A stretch of 64,000 nt of DNA from Sphaerulina vaccinii (GCA_022570795.1 JAKUDP010000005.1:558001-622000); one strand, 5' to 3'. Shown: positions 31,205 to 41,558, counted from the first letter of the stretch. Numbers and translations: made by a program. Notes: generated by a model from the sequence alone, not told the origin.

Positions 31205-31715
31205 AGTATGCCGTGCAGCTTGGTGCCGTGCAGCTGGTGATGCCGTGCAGCTGGTGATGCCGTGCAGCTGGTGATGCCGTGCAGCTGGTGATGCCGTGCA
31301 GCTGGTGATGCCGTGCAGCTGGTGATGCCGTGCAGCTGATGATGCCGTGCAGTTCTTGGTGCCGTGCAGTTCTTGGTGCCGTGCAGTTCTTGGTACCGCG
31401 TAGATAATCACACCGTGCGTAAGATCAAACCATGTGGAAGATTTGACCGCGTGGAGATACAGTCCGTGTGGTGTCCAGTCCGTGAATGTATGCTTCTCGT
31501 GTGGAAACGACGTCGTACGCGAAGGAAGATCGTGCGGGAAGTGTGCCGTGAGAAGAGCTTTCCCGTACGGTCTTCGGACTCGTGTGAGATCGATGCGGTA
31601 TGGAGCGCGAGGCCACTAGGGAAGAAGTTGCGCGTGGGAACCAGATTTGCACGCGATGCGAACTACTAAGGCAGGCGTTGCCGCTCGCAAATCCATACCG
31701 TGCGGGACTGTAGGA
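31205..31715. repeat. Phased 17-bp repeat array (iteron-like), core CCGTGCAG/CCGTGNGG
   Basis: From 31210 about seven near-identical 17-bp units (GCCGTGCAGCTGGTGAT) are followed by three of GCCGTGCAGTTCTTGGT. Degenerate units then keep the spacing: starts at 31395, 31412, 31429, 31446, 31463, 31479, 31496, 31512, 31529, 31545, 31562 and 31579, that is steps of 17 or 16. The conserved part of the degenerate units is (A/T/C)CCGTG(C/T)G(G/T). Decay increases beyond 31600. It lies between a divergent pair of genes (30851-31198 minus, 31827-32474 plus). Confidence 0.85.
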
Positions 31716-31826
31716 TCCAGGTGGGGCGACTCGGTTGGGCAATTTAGTCCCAAACGAGACTCAGTGCTGTGCAAAGTACAAAGCATCGGCGAAGTGCCAA
31801 CAGAATTCTCACAGACATTCCGAAGG

Positions 31827-32474
31827 ATGCCTTATCAGTGGGAAGAGAATGATACCCCGCAGCAGGGGACGAACTCCGCGTATCGTGCCTTTCCTGGAAC
31901 TTCTATAGCTGCCCCAGCTGTGCCTCCGAAAAGGACCAATGCGACTTCCATTCGACGACCATCCTCACAGGCTACTGACCTCAGCATGCACACCGACCCA
32001 GATGACCTCTTCGGTCCCCCGTTGCAGGCTCAACCTCGGCCGTCCACATCTCCTCATACCGTGCCGATTGCAAATAATCAACCTGTGATCCACTTCAATA
32101 TCATAAATGGACACCATAGCTGCGGAATGTGTTGTGTCAACAATAGCAGCTATAGTCGTTTCGGCGCCACTGCTCTATACCCTGCATCCGGGACTGATCC
32201 AGTGAGTTCTGCCACTGTATATCAGTATGCAGTCATTGACCATCATCAGATCCAACAGAATGATATCAATCTTGGGAGGCGGTATCTCGAGCTCGCGATG
32301 CATTATCTCCAGAGTTTACAGACGCAAGAGGCAGGAATAAGAGCAGGGGGGGCCGATACGGCAGAAAGCACCTGTCATACACTAGAGACATCGGCGGAAG
32401 TGGCGCGAAGCTCAGGTAATGCTCGGGGCAATTCTGCCGAACGCACACCTCGTTTGCATCTACAGGTCCCGTAA
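31827..32474 (+). CDS. Unrecognised protein with Cys-rich centre
   Basis: The ATG at 31827 (MPYQWEENDTPQQGTNSAYR) gives 215 residues. The open frame runs upstream into the repeat array, where coding quality is poor. The N-terminal 90 residues are Pro/Ser-rich. A central piece holds GHHSCGMCCVNNSSYSRFG, and a helix (LGRRYLELAMHYLQSLQTQE) follows. No family was recognised. It shares an upstream region, the 17-bp array, with the coiled-coil gene at 30851. Confidence 0.45.
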   Translation: MPYQWEENDTPQQGTNSAYRAFPGTSIAAPAVPPKRTNATSIRRPSSQATDLSMHTDPDDLFGPPLQAQPRPSTSPHTVPIANNQPVIHFNIINGHHSCGMCCVNNSSYSRFGATALYPASGTDPVSSATVYQYAVIDHHQIQQNDINLGRRYLELAMHYLQSLQTQEAGIRAGGADTAESTCHTLETSAEVARSSGNARGNSAERTPRLHLQVP

Positions 32475-32597
32475 CGTACTTGGTGTTCGATGTTGTATTT
32501 AGTGTTTTGTTGAATGTAGACAATTCCACCGAGCAGATCTCTTCACTTGTTCACACTCAGTAGTACCCGTGACGCTACGACACAAGTTCTGCTAGAA

Positions 32598-33002
32598 ATG
32601 GACTCAAAGACTGCAGGACGCAGTCTCTACCTTGAGTCCGGAGTGTCGAGGCTTGAGAAAGACCCAAAGTGCTACGAGTCCAGAGGTCCAAAACTGGCCA
32701 GCAAGGCCAATCAGGACGTTCCGGAACGGGATAGAGCTAGCCCATTCCTAGTCTGTCCGACGAATGTATATGTATGTGATGAAGTGCCCGTCCTAGACAG
32801 CATTCCATACCTGTGCAGACATGCAGAAGATACCTTGTACTGCAATCTGTGCGTCTGCTCTGCCAACTTCAGATTTATCTTCAGTGTGCTTGACGTTCAA
32901 GTGTCGAGATGGATCCGAGATCACTGCCGGTATGAAGAGACTCTGTGCCGTAGTTGCATGCACTGACGACTGTCCAGGGGAGAGTTTCTTGCGCGCTTCT
33001 GA
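32598..33002 (+). CDS. Unrecognised cysteine-rich protein
   Basis: From the ATG at 32598. A canonical 48-nt intron (32930-32977, GTATGA...CTGAC...CCAG) would join 32598-32929 to 32978-33002 and give 118 residues ending DHCRGEFLARF. Unspliced, the frame ends at 32966. The C-terminal half carries several Cys (CPTNVYVC, LCRHAEDTLYCNLCVC), possibly a zinc site. Evidence is moderate at best. Confidence 0.35.
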
Positions 33003-33039
33003 TATGCTTCTTCACTACGCTATCAGGACGACAGCAAAC

Positions 33040-33989
33040 ATGGGTCGAGACGATATAGTCCCGCAGATCATGGTAGCCCAGGTCAAAGTACGGTCCAGCC
33101 GAGAAGTACTTTGCGATCGCTAACGAGCCAGTAGCATAGTGCTAGAGTTATCGAACAGATTAGACAGTGGATTGACAATCCATCGAACCAAGGGACCTGG
33201 CAGAATTGGCCTGCAGTGGCTGAGGACTGGAGTGAGCCACGCTTTCGGCACCACTATCTGCCAGACGCTACCTTCGCCGAGCTCAAGGACATCTATCAAT
33301 TCAGTCGCGACTTCGGCATGGCATCACTCTTCGAAGTCACTAGCGAGCAGCTGTGGCATGTGGCGCCGGACCTAGTCGGTCTATGCCAGCTAAATTGTAT
33401 GTTTCTTCAGGGCCAGCTGGACATGACGCCGTACCATTTCGGACCTCTTCTCGCAGAGACAGCCACACTTGTGCCAACACTTCTGCGTTTGCATGACTTT
33501 GGTGTGTTCACCTACGAGAGTAATCCATATGAGCTCGAGCGTGTGGCTGAAGATGTTGCTGTCGAATATGAGCAGAAGCCATACTTGGATTGTATTGTGT
33601 CTTCGGCGCAGACCCGTGGATGGGAGGAGTTCTTCGCGTTCCTGACCTTGCATGAAGAATTGGTCGTAGAAGGGCACATGGTCACCATTGAGCCGCCTGA
33701 AAGGTTACTTGGCTCCGCGAATGTGGACGAGGTAAAACACTTTCGATTCCGTCCAGTAAATGGAGACTGGACCCCGTACAAGCCTTACGAAGCGTTGAAC
33801 GAGTGGCGCTGGGATGCACGCGATGTGCCTGTGCTTAACTGGCAGAGCATGCTGAATGTTGATCCCATTGTCATTCGAGTGATCGCGAACCGTTGGGGAC
33901 CGTTCGACCTTGTCGCGGTTGTGCTCGAGGCGGCACAATACTGTCTTGAGGATCTGAGCCTTAGGCGTCTTTTGAAATCGATAGAGTAG
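33040..33989 (+). CDS. Fungal protein of unknown function, possibly DUF6919-like
   Basis: Exons 33040-33072 and 33135-33989 (62-nt intron with GCTAAC branch) give 295 residues. The body is well-behaved coding sequence: HSARVIEQIRQWIDNPSNQG, then WSEPRFRHHYLPDATFAEL, CQLNCMFLQGQLDMTPYHFG, ETATLVPTLLRLHDFGVFTY. The 'FLxG-x-L-x-x-x-PYH...ET...LLxLHxxGxxT' order recalls DUF6919, but I hold that loosely. The frame of exon 2 starts without ATG, which is why the small first exon is proposed. No catalytic motif was identified. Confidence 0.55.
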
Positions 33990-34790
33990 ACCACATATAT
34001 CCGCGTTTCGGACTCGATGCATTCCATAACTTCGCAACAATTTGCATGTCAGACTGCAAGCGGTGGCTGTTCAGGCTGATGTTGTTCGTTGTGTTTTCCA
34101 TTATCTCCACTGCCTCGTTCACTAAACGAAAGCAGGCGTGATCGCTTTGCCGGACGAATAGTATGCCAGACGAGTCCGTATAGAAACGCGGATGGTGTCT
34201 GGCGGGTGGAAACCACATACACCCGGTGGCCAGCTTTCAGCAACCGAAACGTTGAATATCCATCGCAGAAAAGTGACTGAGTCGTTGATCCAGTCGCCCT
34301 CGTAACTGAAGCCTCAAAGATATTTACGTCATTCATGGGACATTGCAGCTCCTTCAAATGTAAAGTGACTGCTGCTGGATAGAATCACGGTATGTAGCGA
34401 TAGCGAGAGAAAGGAAAGTGTGTGTGTGTGCACGCCAAGGCACTAGGTATCAAGGCTCCACGTTCCATCACGCTTCTACACATGCAGCGACTCAAACGCA
34501 TGTTTTCGAGCCCACCGTCTACCGCATTTCCCACCGCTCCTTCACGAGCTCCGAGCAAATCGAGTAATGAAATTTATGCATGGAGGCACTCGCACAGAAA
34601 AGGCTGCGAGGAGGTAGAAGCACTCAATTCTTGGATAAACGAGAGCAAGAGCAGTGAATCGCATACCCAGACTATGAACCACTCAAATCACGCAACAACC
34701 TGGACACATTTCAGATGAGCGCAACCTTGCTAGCTCCCCTCGCCGAGTCGAAAGTCAAGCAAACAGTCAAGGCCCGGCACGCGCTCAATT
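33990..34790. other. Gap with weak ORFs only
   Basis: Minus-strand frames at 34357-34049 (MKELQCPMNDVNIFEASVTR) and 34218-33961 overlap in different phases and may be exons of one small decayed gene. A plus frame at 34482-34718 is weaker. No convincing splice model was found. Confidence 0.35.
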
Positions 34791-35768
34791 TCATTCAGCA
34801 ATCTGGACTTGCTGCAAAGTTGATGTCGGAACAGCGCCTGAACGGACGTCGTTCCTTCCTGCTGATTGACCAGCACCACAACCTTCGGCAGTCAAGGTCA
34901 AAAGTGAGTGCGCGAACTGGTCACAGTCTGTCTTCAGTTGAAACGCGATTTGAGATATGGGGCACCTGCCATGGGACACCCAGACAGTGGGCCCTCCTGA
35001 ACGATTCACCTTCCTCGCTATACGCGCAGCAAAATCACAAAGACTCTGGATGCGAAGTGTCGTACCGGCCACGATAAGGGCATCCGGAGGCTCCTGCATA
35101 TCCTGCTCCATAGACTGTGCGATTTCGACATCATCGAAGGCTTGTTCTTGGTAAAGCGTGACACGTGGGCGCATGATGCCGGATCCTCGCTGGCGCAGCC
35201 CGCGCTCACTTCGCTCCTGCTGCTCTGCGGCGCAGTCCTGGCAGGAGTGCCATAGTCGCTGGGGATCATGTGCGCGGCGGTGGATTGGGCGCAGGGTGCA
35301 CACCATCTCGGCTAAGGAACCGTGCAGCTCTACCACCTGCAAGGCGCAGTCTGTAGTGCTGGTGGCGACCTTCCTCTCCAGACCATCCACGTTCTGAGTA
35401 TACACACGGACCACTCGATGACGCATGGTGTCCAGAGCCATATGGAAAGGTGTAGGCTCAGCCGTAGTGGTTTGCTCAATCAGTGCCGAGATGGCGGTCC
35501 TCACTTCGTCTGGAGCATATCCCAACGTAGCGGCGTCGAACGCGCCTCGCAACTTGTGACGAGCGTAAAGGCCGTGGGAAGAGCGGAAATCTGGGATTCC
35601 GGCAGACGTCGATACCCCAGCGCCTGTAATAACCAAGATCTTCGAGCACGCCTTCAGTGCTGATACTGCTTCATGGATGCTCTGTGACGCTGAGCGGTGG
35701 ACGAGTGTGCTCGAGCGAGGCTTCTTGGGTCGAGGCTGGTGCTCCGCAGGTCCCCGCCTTTTGAGCAT
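34791..35768 (-). CDS. Sirtuin (Sir2-family NAD-dependent deacylase, Hst3/Hst4-like)
   Basis: A single-exon 325-residue protein. It contains KILVITGAGVSTSAGIPDFR (NAD-binding GAG and IPDFRS), YTQNVDGLE, ELHGS with the catalytic His, and MRPRVTLYQEQ (equivalent to LRPxVVxFGE). It continues with ALIVAGTTLRIQSLCDF (GTSL equivalent). The zinc ribbon keeps CQDC on its second arm, but the first arm shows only one Cys (EMVCTLRP), so zinc binding may be incomplete. A basic N-terminus (RPKKPR) suits a nuclear location. Together with the chromodomain gene it gives the element chromatin-directed cargo. The Hst3/4 placement is by pattern only. Confidence 0.8.
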   Translation of the reverse strand: MLKRRGPAEHQPRPKKPRSSTLVHRSASQSIHEAVSALKACSKILVITGAGVSTSAGIPDFRSSHGLYARHKLRGAFDAATLGYAPDEVRTAISALIEQTTTAEPTPFHMALDTMRHRVVRVYTQNVDGLERKVATSTTDCALQVVELHGSLAEMVCTLRPIHRRAHDPQRLWHSCQDCAAEQQERSERGLRQRGSGIMRPRVTLYQEQAFDDVEIAQSMEQDMQEPPDALIVAGTTLRIQSLCDFAARIARKVNRSGGPTVWVSHGRCPISQIAFQLKTDCDQFAHSLLTLTAEGCGAGQSAGRNDVRSGAVPTSTLQQVQIAE

Positions 35769-36547
35769 GGTGTTGCGATGGCAAAGGAAGTTGGAGATCG
35801 AGGACGAAAGCAGTCGGGCGAGCGAGACTAAATACCCCCGCCAAGACTGTGCCTCTTCACCTGTACGGGATCGACGAGCCGCTCTTGCACAGACCTACGC
35901 GACGCCGCACCAGCGCTGTTGTGCATGGAGCGTTAGGCACGTGAGATTCTGTCAGGATTGATATGCACACGAGTTCTCCACGATATGTTCACACTGTATG
36001 AGAGGGGACGTATTATAACAGAACGTATCACGAAGGGAGGATATTTAAGAGAGTACGTGTATCAGCCTGTACCCGCCAGTATCAAAAATGAGCACCGTAG
36101 CCACTGGCCTGTACTCGTCGAAGAGCATTGAGTGGGACTCATAGTTCATGCCAGTCTAGGGTAATGGACCACGCAAAGACTGACTGCTGGACTTAAGCTG
36201 GTGGTAATGATGACTCTCGATGTGATAGTTATTCTGCTACCTATCACTGTTCGAATAACGAGGACCTACCGAAGTTCATTTCATCCGCGACCAGTTCACA
36301 CTCACGTATTTAGTGGTCCCGAAGTGTTACATATGAGAGTTGCTGGTACTAAGTCGATTTGCCAGGCCAAACAAGGGACAAGAAAGTCGTCCGCTCAACC
36401 ATACCATGAATAATGGGCACGTGAGTTACCCGCCCAGCCGCTAGCCTATTGGTCTGCACTTGATGCTATGTATAGAACAGACCAAGTATATGAGGGGGCG
36501 CTTTCACCGTCCTATGAATATAGCACTTTACATTTCATGATCCCGCC
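35769..36547. other. Intergenic, no supported gene
   Basis: Only short, low-quality frames on both strands. It probably holds the sirtuin promoter and upstream sequence of the zinc-protein gene at 36548. Confidence 0.4.
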
Positions 36548-37219
36548 ATGGCGTCCGAACAAACCATAGCAGTTTGTGGCCGAATTGGCGTGCGGCCACA
36601 GGGCTTCGGCGCGCATCCTACTGTCATTCATTGTGTTTGCCCACAGATTTGCGGCCGCGCTCCATGGACTGAAGCAGACTTGATCTGTAGACAGTGCCAG
36701 ACAGGCTTGCATCGTAATTGCTTCGAGCAATGGATCTCATGCCACCCAAAAGTTCGATTGCCCCTCACAGATGAGCAAATACCGTATGTCTGGAGGGTGG
36801 GAAAGCGTACTCAATGGGAGTACCCAACGGCCGGTGTTCTAAGTGGTGTCTCGTAAGTAATGAACAATAGCCAGGCGACAGATACTAAGCTGAAGACTAG
36901 GAATACATATCTGGACAAAGAAATAGAACTGATCGTGTATGCACACATCGCTGAACACTGGTGCAGTGATGGTGTCCATGGCACTCTCCACTTCACGGCG
37001 GAGAAGTGCGCGAGAAACGAGAGCGTGATGGGAAAGAATATGCCAGTCGGATGCAAACCGCGTACAAGGAGTGGCTATCATATTGTCCGGCGAGGCAGGA
37101 CATTGAAGAGATGGAGAAGAGTGAACGGTCGGCTAACACCAGATGTGGTGGAGTTGCGGCCTCTGGGAGGAGGACAAATAGATGATGCTGTGTCCGCTCT
37201 TGCAAGTCTCAACAGGTAG
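36548..37219 (+). CDS. PHD/RING-like zinc-finger protein
   Basis: Exons 36548-36852 and 36901-37219 (48-nt intron GTAAGT...GACTAG) give 207 residues. Residues of about 26-67 show IHCVCPQICGRAPWTEADLI, then CRQCQTGLHRNCFEQWISCH. The CxC...C...CxxC...HxxC...C order resembles a PHD/RING-CH finger (W.xCxxC..H..C). The second exon is basic (RSGYHIVRRGRTLKRWRRVN) and could bind nucleic acid or chromatin. No catalytic module is visible. Confidence 0.65.
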
Positions 37220-38560
37220 TCTCGGTAGAATGCGATGGAGCACACCTCCAAGCTTCGGACATGATCACCTGCTGAAGCATCTTCGATCTATGCACCCTCT
37301 CACTGACACTGGCCGGAGCGCGGGCTTGTAACAGCTCTAGCTCGCTCCAATCGTGCAGTATTCCAGCTCTTTCTTCTCTCCATCCTCCCTCTCGTCAGCG
37401 GCGACAGCTTCGGCCCACTTTGGACGAGATGCTGATCGGAGTGTTGTTGACCGGCTTGCTGGCACTGAGATTCTGCTCTGGTCCTCAATGACGATCGCGT
37501 CATCTTCGCTCTGATTGTTATCGTCGGCGGTCCATGTATCGAGGAAGATCTTCCTGCAGATGCAGGAGAGCATCGTTATGATATGTTCATGCGGTGGAGC
37601 TTCGGCAGCGTGTGTGCAGCTTCCTGGTCGTATGCCCACACTTCTCTGTTGGCGTTGTCCTCGAAGCAAACACGAGTATTTGAGGAGAGCGATGTCAACG
37701 GGTCTGGTGTAGTGGCTTTTAATGCACGTCTCTCATTCCTCTAAATTGGCAAACAAGATTGTGGAGATCCTCATCGAACAGCTACACATAAACTTTCGAG
37801 CACGTGATAATGAGGAGTATGAGCAAAGATATCAGCTCCGCAACCTCCTTGTTCGCAACATGGAGCGAACTTCGAGGAAAGTCACTACAACTGCTGCAAA
37901 GGCCCTTCAACTGGAAGACCTGGAGTACTCGTTTTTTTTGGTATCTCCAGCTACATGCTGCTATCGTGCACTACGCTAATATTGCACAGAAAGTCACTAG
38001 GGATATCGCCGCCGCTCTCCTCTCCGCAGATCCTGACAGGGAAGATGGGCTACCGGTACCGCTTAAGCCTCCCGATCCATAGTATACGCTAATGTAATGC
38101 TCAGAAAAGCATGAAAGAGCTAGGTCGTGCGATCAAAGATCGTCGTAGGAAGCCTATTCAAAGCTAACGCGATAATGTGCTACCTAGCGAGAACAGGAGT
38201 GCTTTGGACTTTCTGAACAACGAACTGCGTTAGGCGGATGTTTCAGAAATCACCGATATCAAGATCTTTAGTTAAAGAATGGGCAGTACGCTTCGTAATA
38301 GGAGACGACATCAGCCTATAAGCTAGAGGAGAGGTATAGGCATATTACGCACTTAGGCATTGTATAGGCTAACAATCGGCAGCTAGTCCTAATACCGTTG
38401 CAGAAGGAGAGGGTTCAGCTGCTCCAAGTGCACTGCCCTCTATACGACAAATGCTCCCAGAGGAGTTCGAAGCAGAACGTACAATGTCTGGACAGAACCA
38501 GCAATGAACTTGTTAACTAAGTCGCGTATAGCGGTCTGTAGTCGGATGTTTTGCATATTG
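37220..38560. other. Decayed region with ORF fragments
   Basis: A minus frame at 37669-37337 has an acidic middle (DTWTADDNNQSEDDAIVIED) and may be a small gene fragment. Plus frames at 37722-37979 and 37804-38082 overlap in different phases. From 38083 to 38560 the sequence is full of TAG/TAA in all frames, with CTAG-rich composition that suggests an old mutated transposon or gene. Confidence 0.4.
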
Positions 38561-38835
38561 AGCGTTGTGTCAGCTTGCTAGCGATGTGTGACACCGATTC
38601 AATTTCCGTGCGGTGAACGAAAGCTACAGCAACACCACCGGACATCGTCACTTGAGACGTGATTCAAGCATGCGCGACAAACGACAACTCTTAACATCCT
38701 GCCCCTTCTCCGAAACCCACTTACCGGCTCTGATCACAACCCAAGCAAGTCTATTAACACAGTCATGATTAGCGCTAACGACGTACTACGTCATGCTGTT
38801 GACGATCGTGCAAAGTGGCAGGAGTGGGAGCGTCA

Positions 38836-38856
38836 GGGTATATAAACCTTTCCATT
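38836..38856 (+). promoter_or_regulatory. TATA-block copy, inverted relative to the others
   Basis: GGGTATATAAACCTTTCC is the reverse complement of the blocks at 41417, 41597, 41875 and 42140. It lies beside a shared downstream word (GAAGGCCAGTTTCCGTGGCG at about 38910). Confidence 0.5.
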
Positions 38857-39581
38857 GCTAACGTATTACTTCGAACGCAACAGCATGGAACTGGCCTACT
38901 GATCTTGAAGGCCAGTTTCCGTGGCGTGCTCCAGAAGCAGAAGCGGAGCACCAGCAGCCACACTACTAACCCGACCAGCACTCGCGAAGTAGCAGGCGCT
39001 GCAAATGCTTGCCGCCGACGTGGCATGACTTGCATTTGGTTGTGACATAAAGACAGGGAATGAGGATAATAAGGACGAGCAAGACGAGGCGGACATATAG
39101 CCTGGACTGCAACGTCGAAGGCTCCATGTCCTCTACTACCACTACGAGCAGCACATGGTACCACCTGGGTGTGCCAAATGAACTACAAACATCATCGATC
39201 AGAAGATCAGAAGACCAGAAAGCACAACAACAACCGCGTGTCTCGACTCACATGTATATACTCTGTCTAGCTACAGAACTGGCCTACATGTACCATTCCC
39301 TAAAGCCATTGTTAACGAGACCGGAGACATCAGCGCAGATAGGTCCATTAAAGCCTCTACAGCCAGCTTCTCCTTTACGCGTAGTCGCTCTGCTTCCTTA
39401 CGTTGTATGCTGTGTATATATTAATTCTCGTTGATTGTACGGCGATCAGATTAGATCAACTTACTCGGAAAGCTCACGACGAACAATGCGAATAAGAGCC
39501 TTCTACCCTGTACATAACCCTCCATTGTCGCTAACATAGCTAGAAACTAGCAAAAAGGCTAAAAGAATAGCAAAAAGAAAT

Positions 39582-39685
39582 GATCCAGCAAGGAATTGAA
39601 CCCTGGCTTACAAACAGTCACTCTCCAGGTCAAGGGGCCTGGGATTGTGACTGTAGGTATCGTGCTACCATTACACCACTGGGCC
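39582..39685 (-). tRNA. tRNA-like unit 1 (Gly-like ends, abnormal anticodon region)
   Basis: Read on the minus strand it begins GGCCCAGTGGTGTAATGGTA, a good A box with a 4-bp D stem (GTGT/GCAC). It ends CAGGGTTCAATTCCTTG plus CTGGATC, a good B box and T arm. The acceptor ends pair in six of seven positions with one mismatch. A T-rich pol III terminator follows. The middle is about 30 nt too long and folds into a long hairpin (ACAGTCAC/GTGACTGT), so a normal anticodon arm is not evident. It could be an intron-bearing or tRNA-derived element. Confidence 0.4.
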
Positions 39686-39787
39686 GTTGATAAGTGATCA
39701 GCAATGGGGATCGTATATACCCCTTACTCGGTGGCCGTGGGGATGTAGTGATAGCTCAAAAGAGAGCAAAAAGGCAAAAGAATGAGT

Positions 39788-39892
39788 GATCCAGCAAGGA
39801 ATCGAACCCTGGTCGTCTCAGCACTTTAGCTAACAGGTCAAGGGGCCTACGGTGGAAGTGTTCGGACTGTGCTACCACTAGACCACTGGGCC
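39788..39892 (-). tRNA. tRNA-like unit 2, duplicate of unit 1
   Basis: Minus strand GGCCCAGTGGTCTAGTGGTA at the 5' end and CAGGGTTCGATTCCTTGCTG at the 3' end again give A and B boxes close to tRNA-Gly. The middle shares GGCCCCTTGACCTG with unit 1. CACTT/AAGTG could form an anticodon stem around a loop enlarged by about 22 nt. Both units are followed by the same TTCTT-TTGCC-TTTTTGC tail, so the flank was duplicated too. Confidence 0.4.
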
Positions 39893-40701
39893 GTTGATGA
39901 ATGTGACTGCCTAGTTGTTGTATATAACCCTCAATTAAGTCTTCTTCAAGTTCCATATGCCCGCAGCAGACCATACGCTGCGATCACTCTTTCGCGAACG
40001 GTCGTACGTCTACATTGCCGAGATTCACGTCAATGGCTGGCGTGGCGGCAATAGCAGCTGACGCATCCTTAGTCTTGAAGTGCTTCAATAGTGTGAACTC
40101 GACTGTATGCGTAGTCGTGGTTAGCTTCCGAGCCGCCTTGAATGGAATGGGGTCTTGACAGTTGAGGTGTCTTCATTAGCGTCTTCAACGTAGCGTTTGC
40201 CTTCTGCGTCTGTGCTGGCAAGGTAGAAACACTAGGTGATACCATGTGCTAGTCGTGGCGGTGGAGAACAAAGAGCCTTTGACATTGCGGTCCTGGAACC
40301 AGAGCATATCTCCTCCGCATCCTCGTATGGCCCTGTCTTCATGTCACAACCACAAATGCAAGTCAAGCCAGGGACACTGCTATCCTACAGCCAGTCCCAG
40401 ACTGTACCGAATACACCACAGAACCACACCCAGAACTGGCCGAGTCCACCACCCACGCACGTCAGGCACCAGCCCATGGTTGGGCGGCGGCGGCAGCGGA
40501 GAGCCCGGCCGGAATCGCGCCAGGCCATACCTGTGCTGCAGCTTTCGGCGGCATCTTTGGTCTGTGCTGGCAGGGTAGGAACGCCAGTGTGGATGTTGTG
40601 CAGGATTGGTTTCGGTTCCGGTTTTGACTGCACCTTCGACTTTGCCTTCTTTGGCGTGGCCGGCGCGCAGCGTTTGTCTTCTGTTTCGCCTAGGCTGCAG
40701 C

Positions 40702-40835
40702 TAAGCATACGAGCTCGCTCGGAAATCTCTGCGTCGAATCGTGTTCGTGGAGTCGGCAGAAGTTTATTATGCTTAAGTCTTCCTGCCACGGCGTCGTAGC
40801 GGTAATAGCGTGGTAATCGTCTCGCTGGGAGCGGA
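40702..40835. repeat. Direct repeat D, copy 1
   Basis: TAAGCATACGAGCTCGCTCG, then CGGAAATCTCTGCGTCGA, GTGGAGTCGGC and CGTCTCGCTGGGAGCGGA. The same order of blocks recurs at 42846-43024 in the same orientation, with small insertions there. Confidence 0.7.
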
Positions 40836-41342
40836 CATCGACGCGATTGGGAATGCAGTACCTCTCTGCATGATTATATTGACAGACAAAGAGTTGACCC
40901 GGCCTGTCAACAACGAAACGGCCGGCCCTGTCATCATGTTACAACCACAAATGCAAGTCATGCCACCAGTCCTAGACTGTACCGAATACACCACAGAATC
41001 ACACTCAAAGCTGGCCGAGTCCACCACCCGGCGGCGGCAGCAGCGGCAGCGGCAGCGACAGCGCCTGCAATTTCGCGAGCCTGTTCGCTTCGTCACGCTG
41101 GTGTCTGTGTGGAGCTCGTTCTCAATGCTGATGGGCGTATTGGCCCGGACTGGCGTGGTTGCGCTGGTATCTGTGTGGAGCTCGTTTTCAATGCTGATGG
41201 GCGTGTTAGCCCGGACTGGCGTGGTGGCGTCTGTTATCTCGCTGTCTGTTCCAGGAAAGGTGGCATCGGTGGACGAGGAGGCTGTAGTGTCGGCCCTTAC
41301 TTCGCAATCGATACTGATGGGTGTGTTAGCTAGCGCCGGCAT
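40773..41342 (-). pseudogene. Decayed ORF with 66-bp tandem repeats (PVRANTPISIENELHTDTS)
   Basis: An open minus frame contains two adjacent 22-residue units TTPVRANTPISIENELHTDT (66 bp each, about 41098-41228) and a degenerate third (ALANTPISIDCEVRADTTA) near 41340. After this the frame becomes Arg/Cys-rich from CGG/CAG repeats. Just upstream (about 41387) a frame-shifted copy of the MAG-KQEPG-STRRR start is seen, so it looks like a broken relative of the mini-gene at 41824-42090. Confidence 0.45.
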
Positions 41343-41416
41343 CGGCGTCTGGTGGACATGCCGGGTTCTTGTTTCATCCCAGCCATCGTATTGGTTGCGT
41401 CGGTGTTGCTAACAGT

Positions 41417-41437
41417 GGTGGAAAGGTTTATATACCC
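41417..41437 (-). promoter_or_regulatory. TATA block, copy 1
   Basis: On the minus strand GGGTATATAAACCTTTCC-CCAC, followed about 30 bp later by a MAG-start frame at about 41387. One of four same-strand copies. Confidence 0.5.
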
Positions 41438-41465
41438 TACCAATGCGCAGAATCTGTTCTTGGGC

Positions 41466-41558
41466 CTAAAAGGCGAACGCGTGCTTTACCAGCTCCATCT
41501 TCGTCTTCGTTGGCGGCAGCGGAGAGCCTAGCTCATCCTCTTGTTTGAGGCCTGCCAT
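41466..41558 (-). CDS. Mini-ORF MAGLKQE, member of a duplicated set
   Basis: 30 residues, MAGLKQEDELGSPLPPTKTK and a ten-residue end. It lies 40 bp below the TATA block at 41597-41615. Its first seven residues match the starts at 42090 (MAGFKQEPG) and about 41387 (MAGMKQEPG). It is probably a truncated copy of the same small gene and may not be functional. Confidence 0.35.
   Translation of the reverse strand: MAGLKQEDELGSPLPPTKTKMELVKHAFAF

Noticed and set aside
31205..31400. Regular short repeats as a CRISPR array
   Set aside because: Units are contiguous 17-mers with no unique spacers, in a eukaryotic genome with introns.
30851..31411. Long form of the coiled-coil protein including repeat-encoded residues
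   Set aside because: The extra 71 codons are translated 17-bp repeats that change frame each unit, and the first codon is not ATG.
1..38000. Left terminus of the element inside the window
   Set aside because: No second GTACGCACGGCACC-type end or AT-rich junction was found, and cargo-like genes continue to position 1.
40236..40799. Plus-strand ORF of 187 codons
   Set aside because: Runs through inverted copies of dispersed repeats and simple CGG/CAG tracts; reading frame is not conserved between copies.
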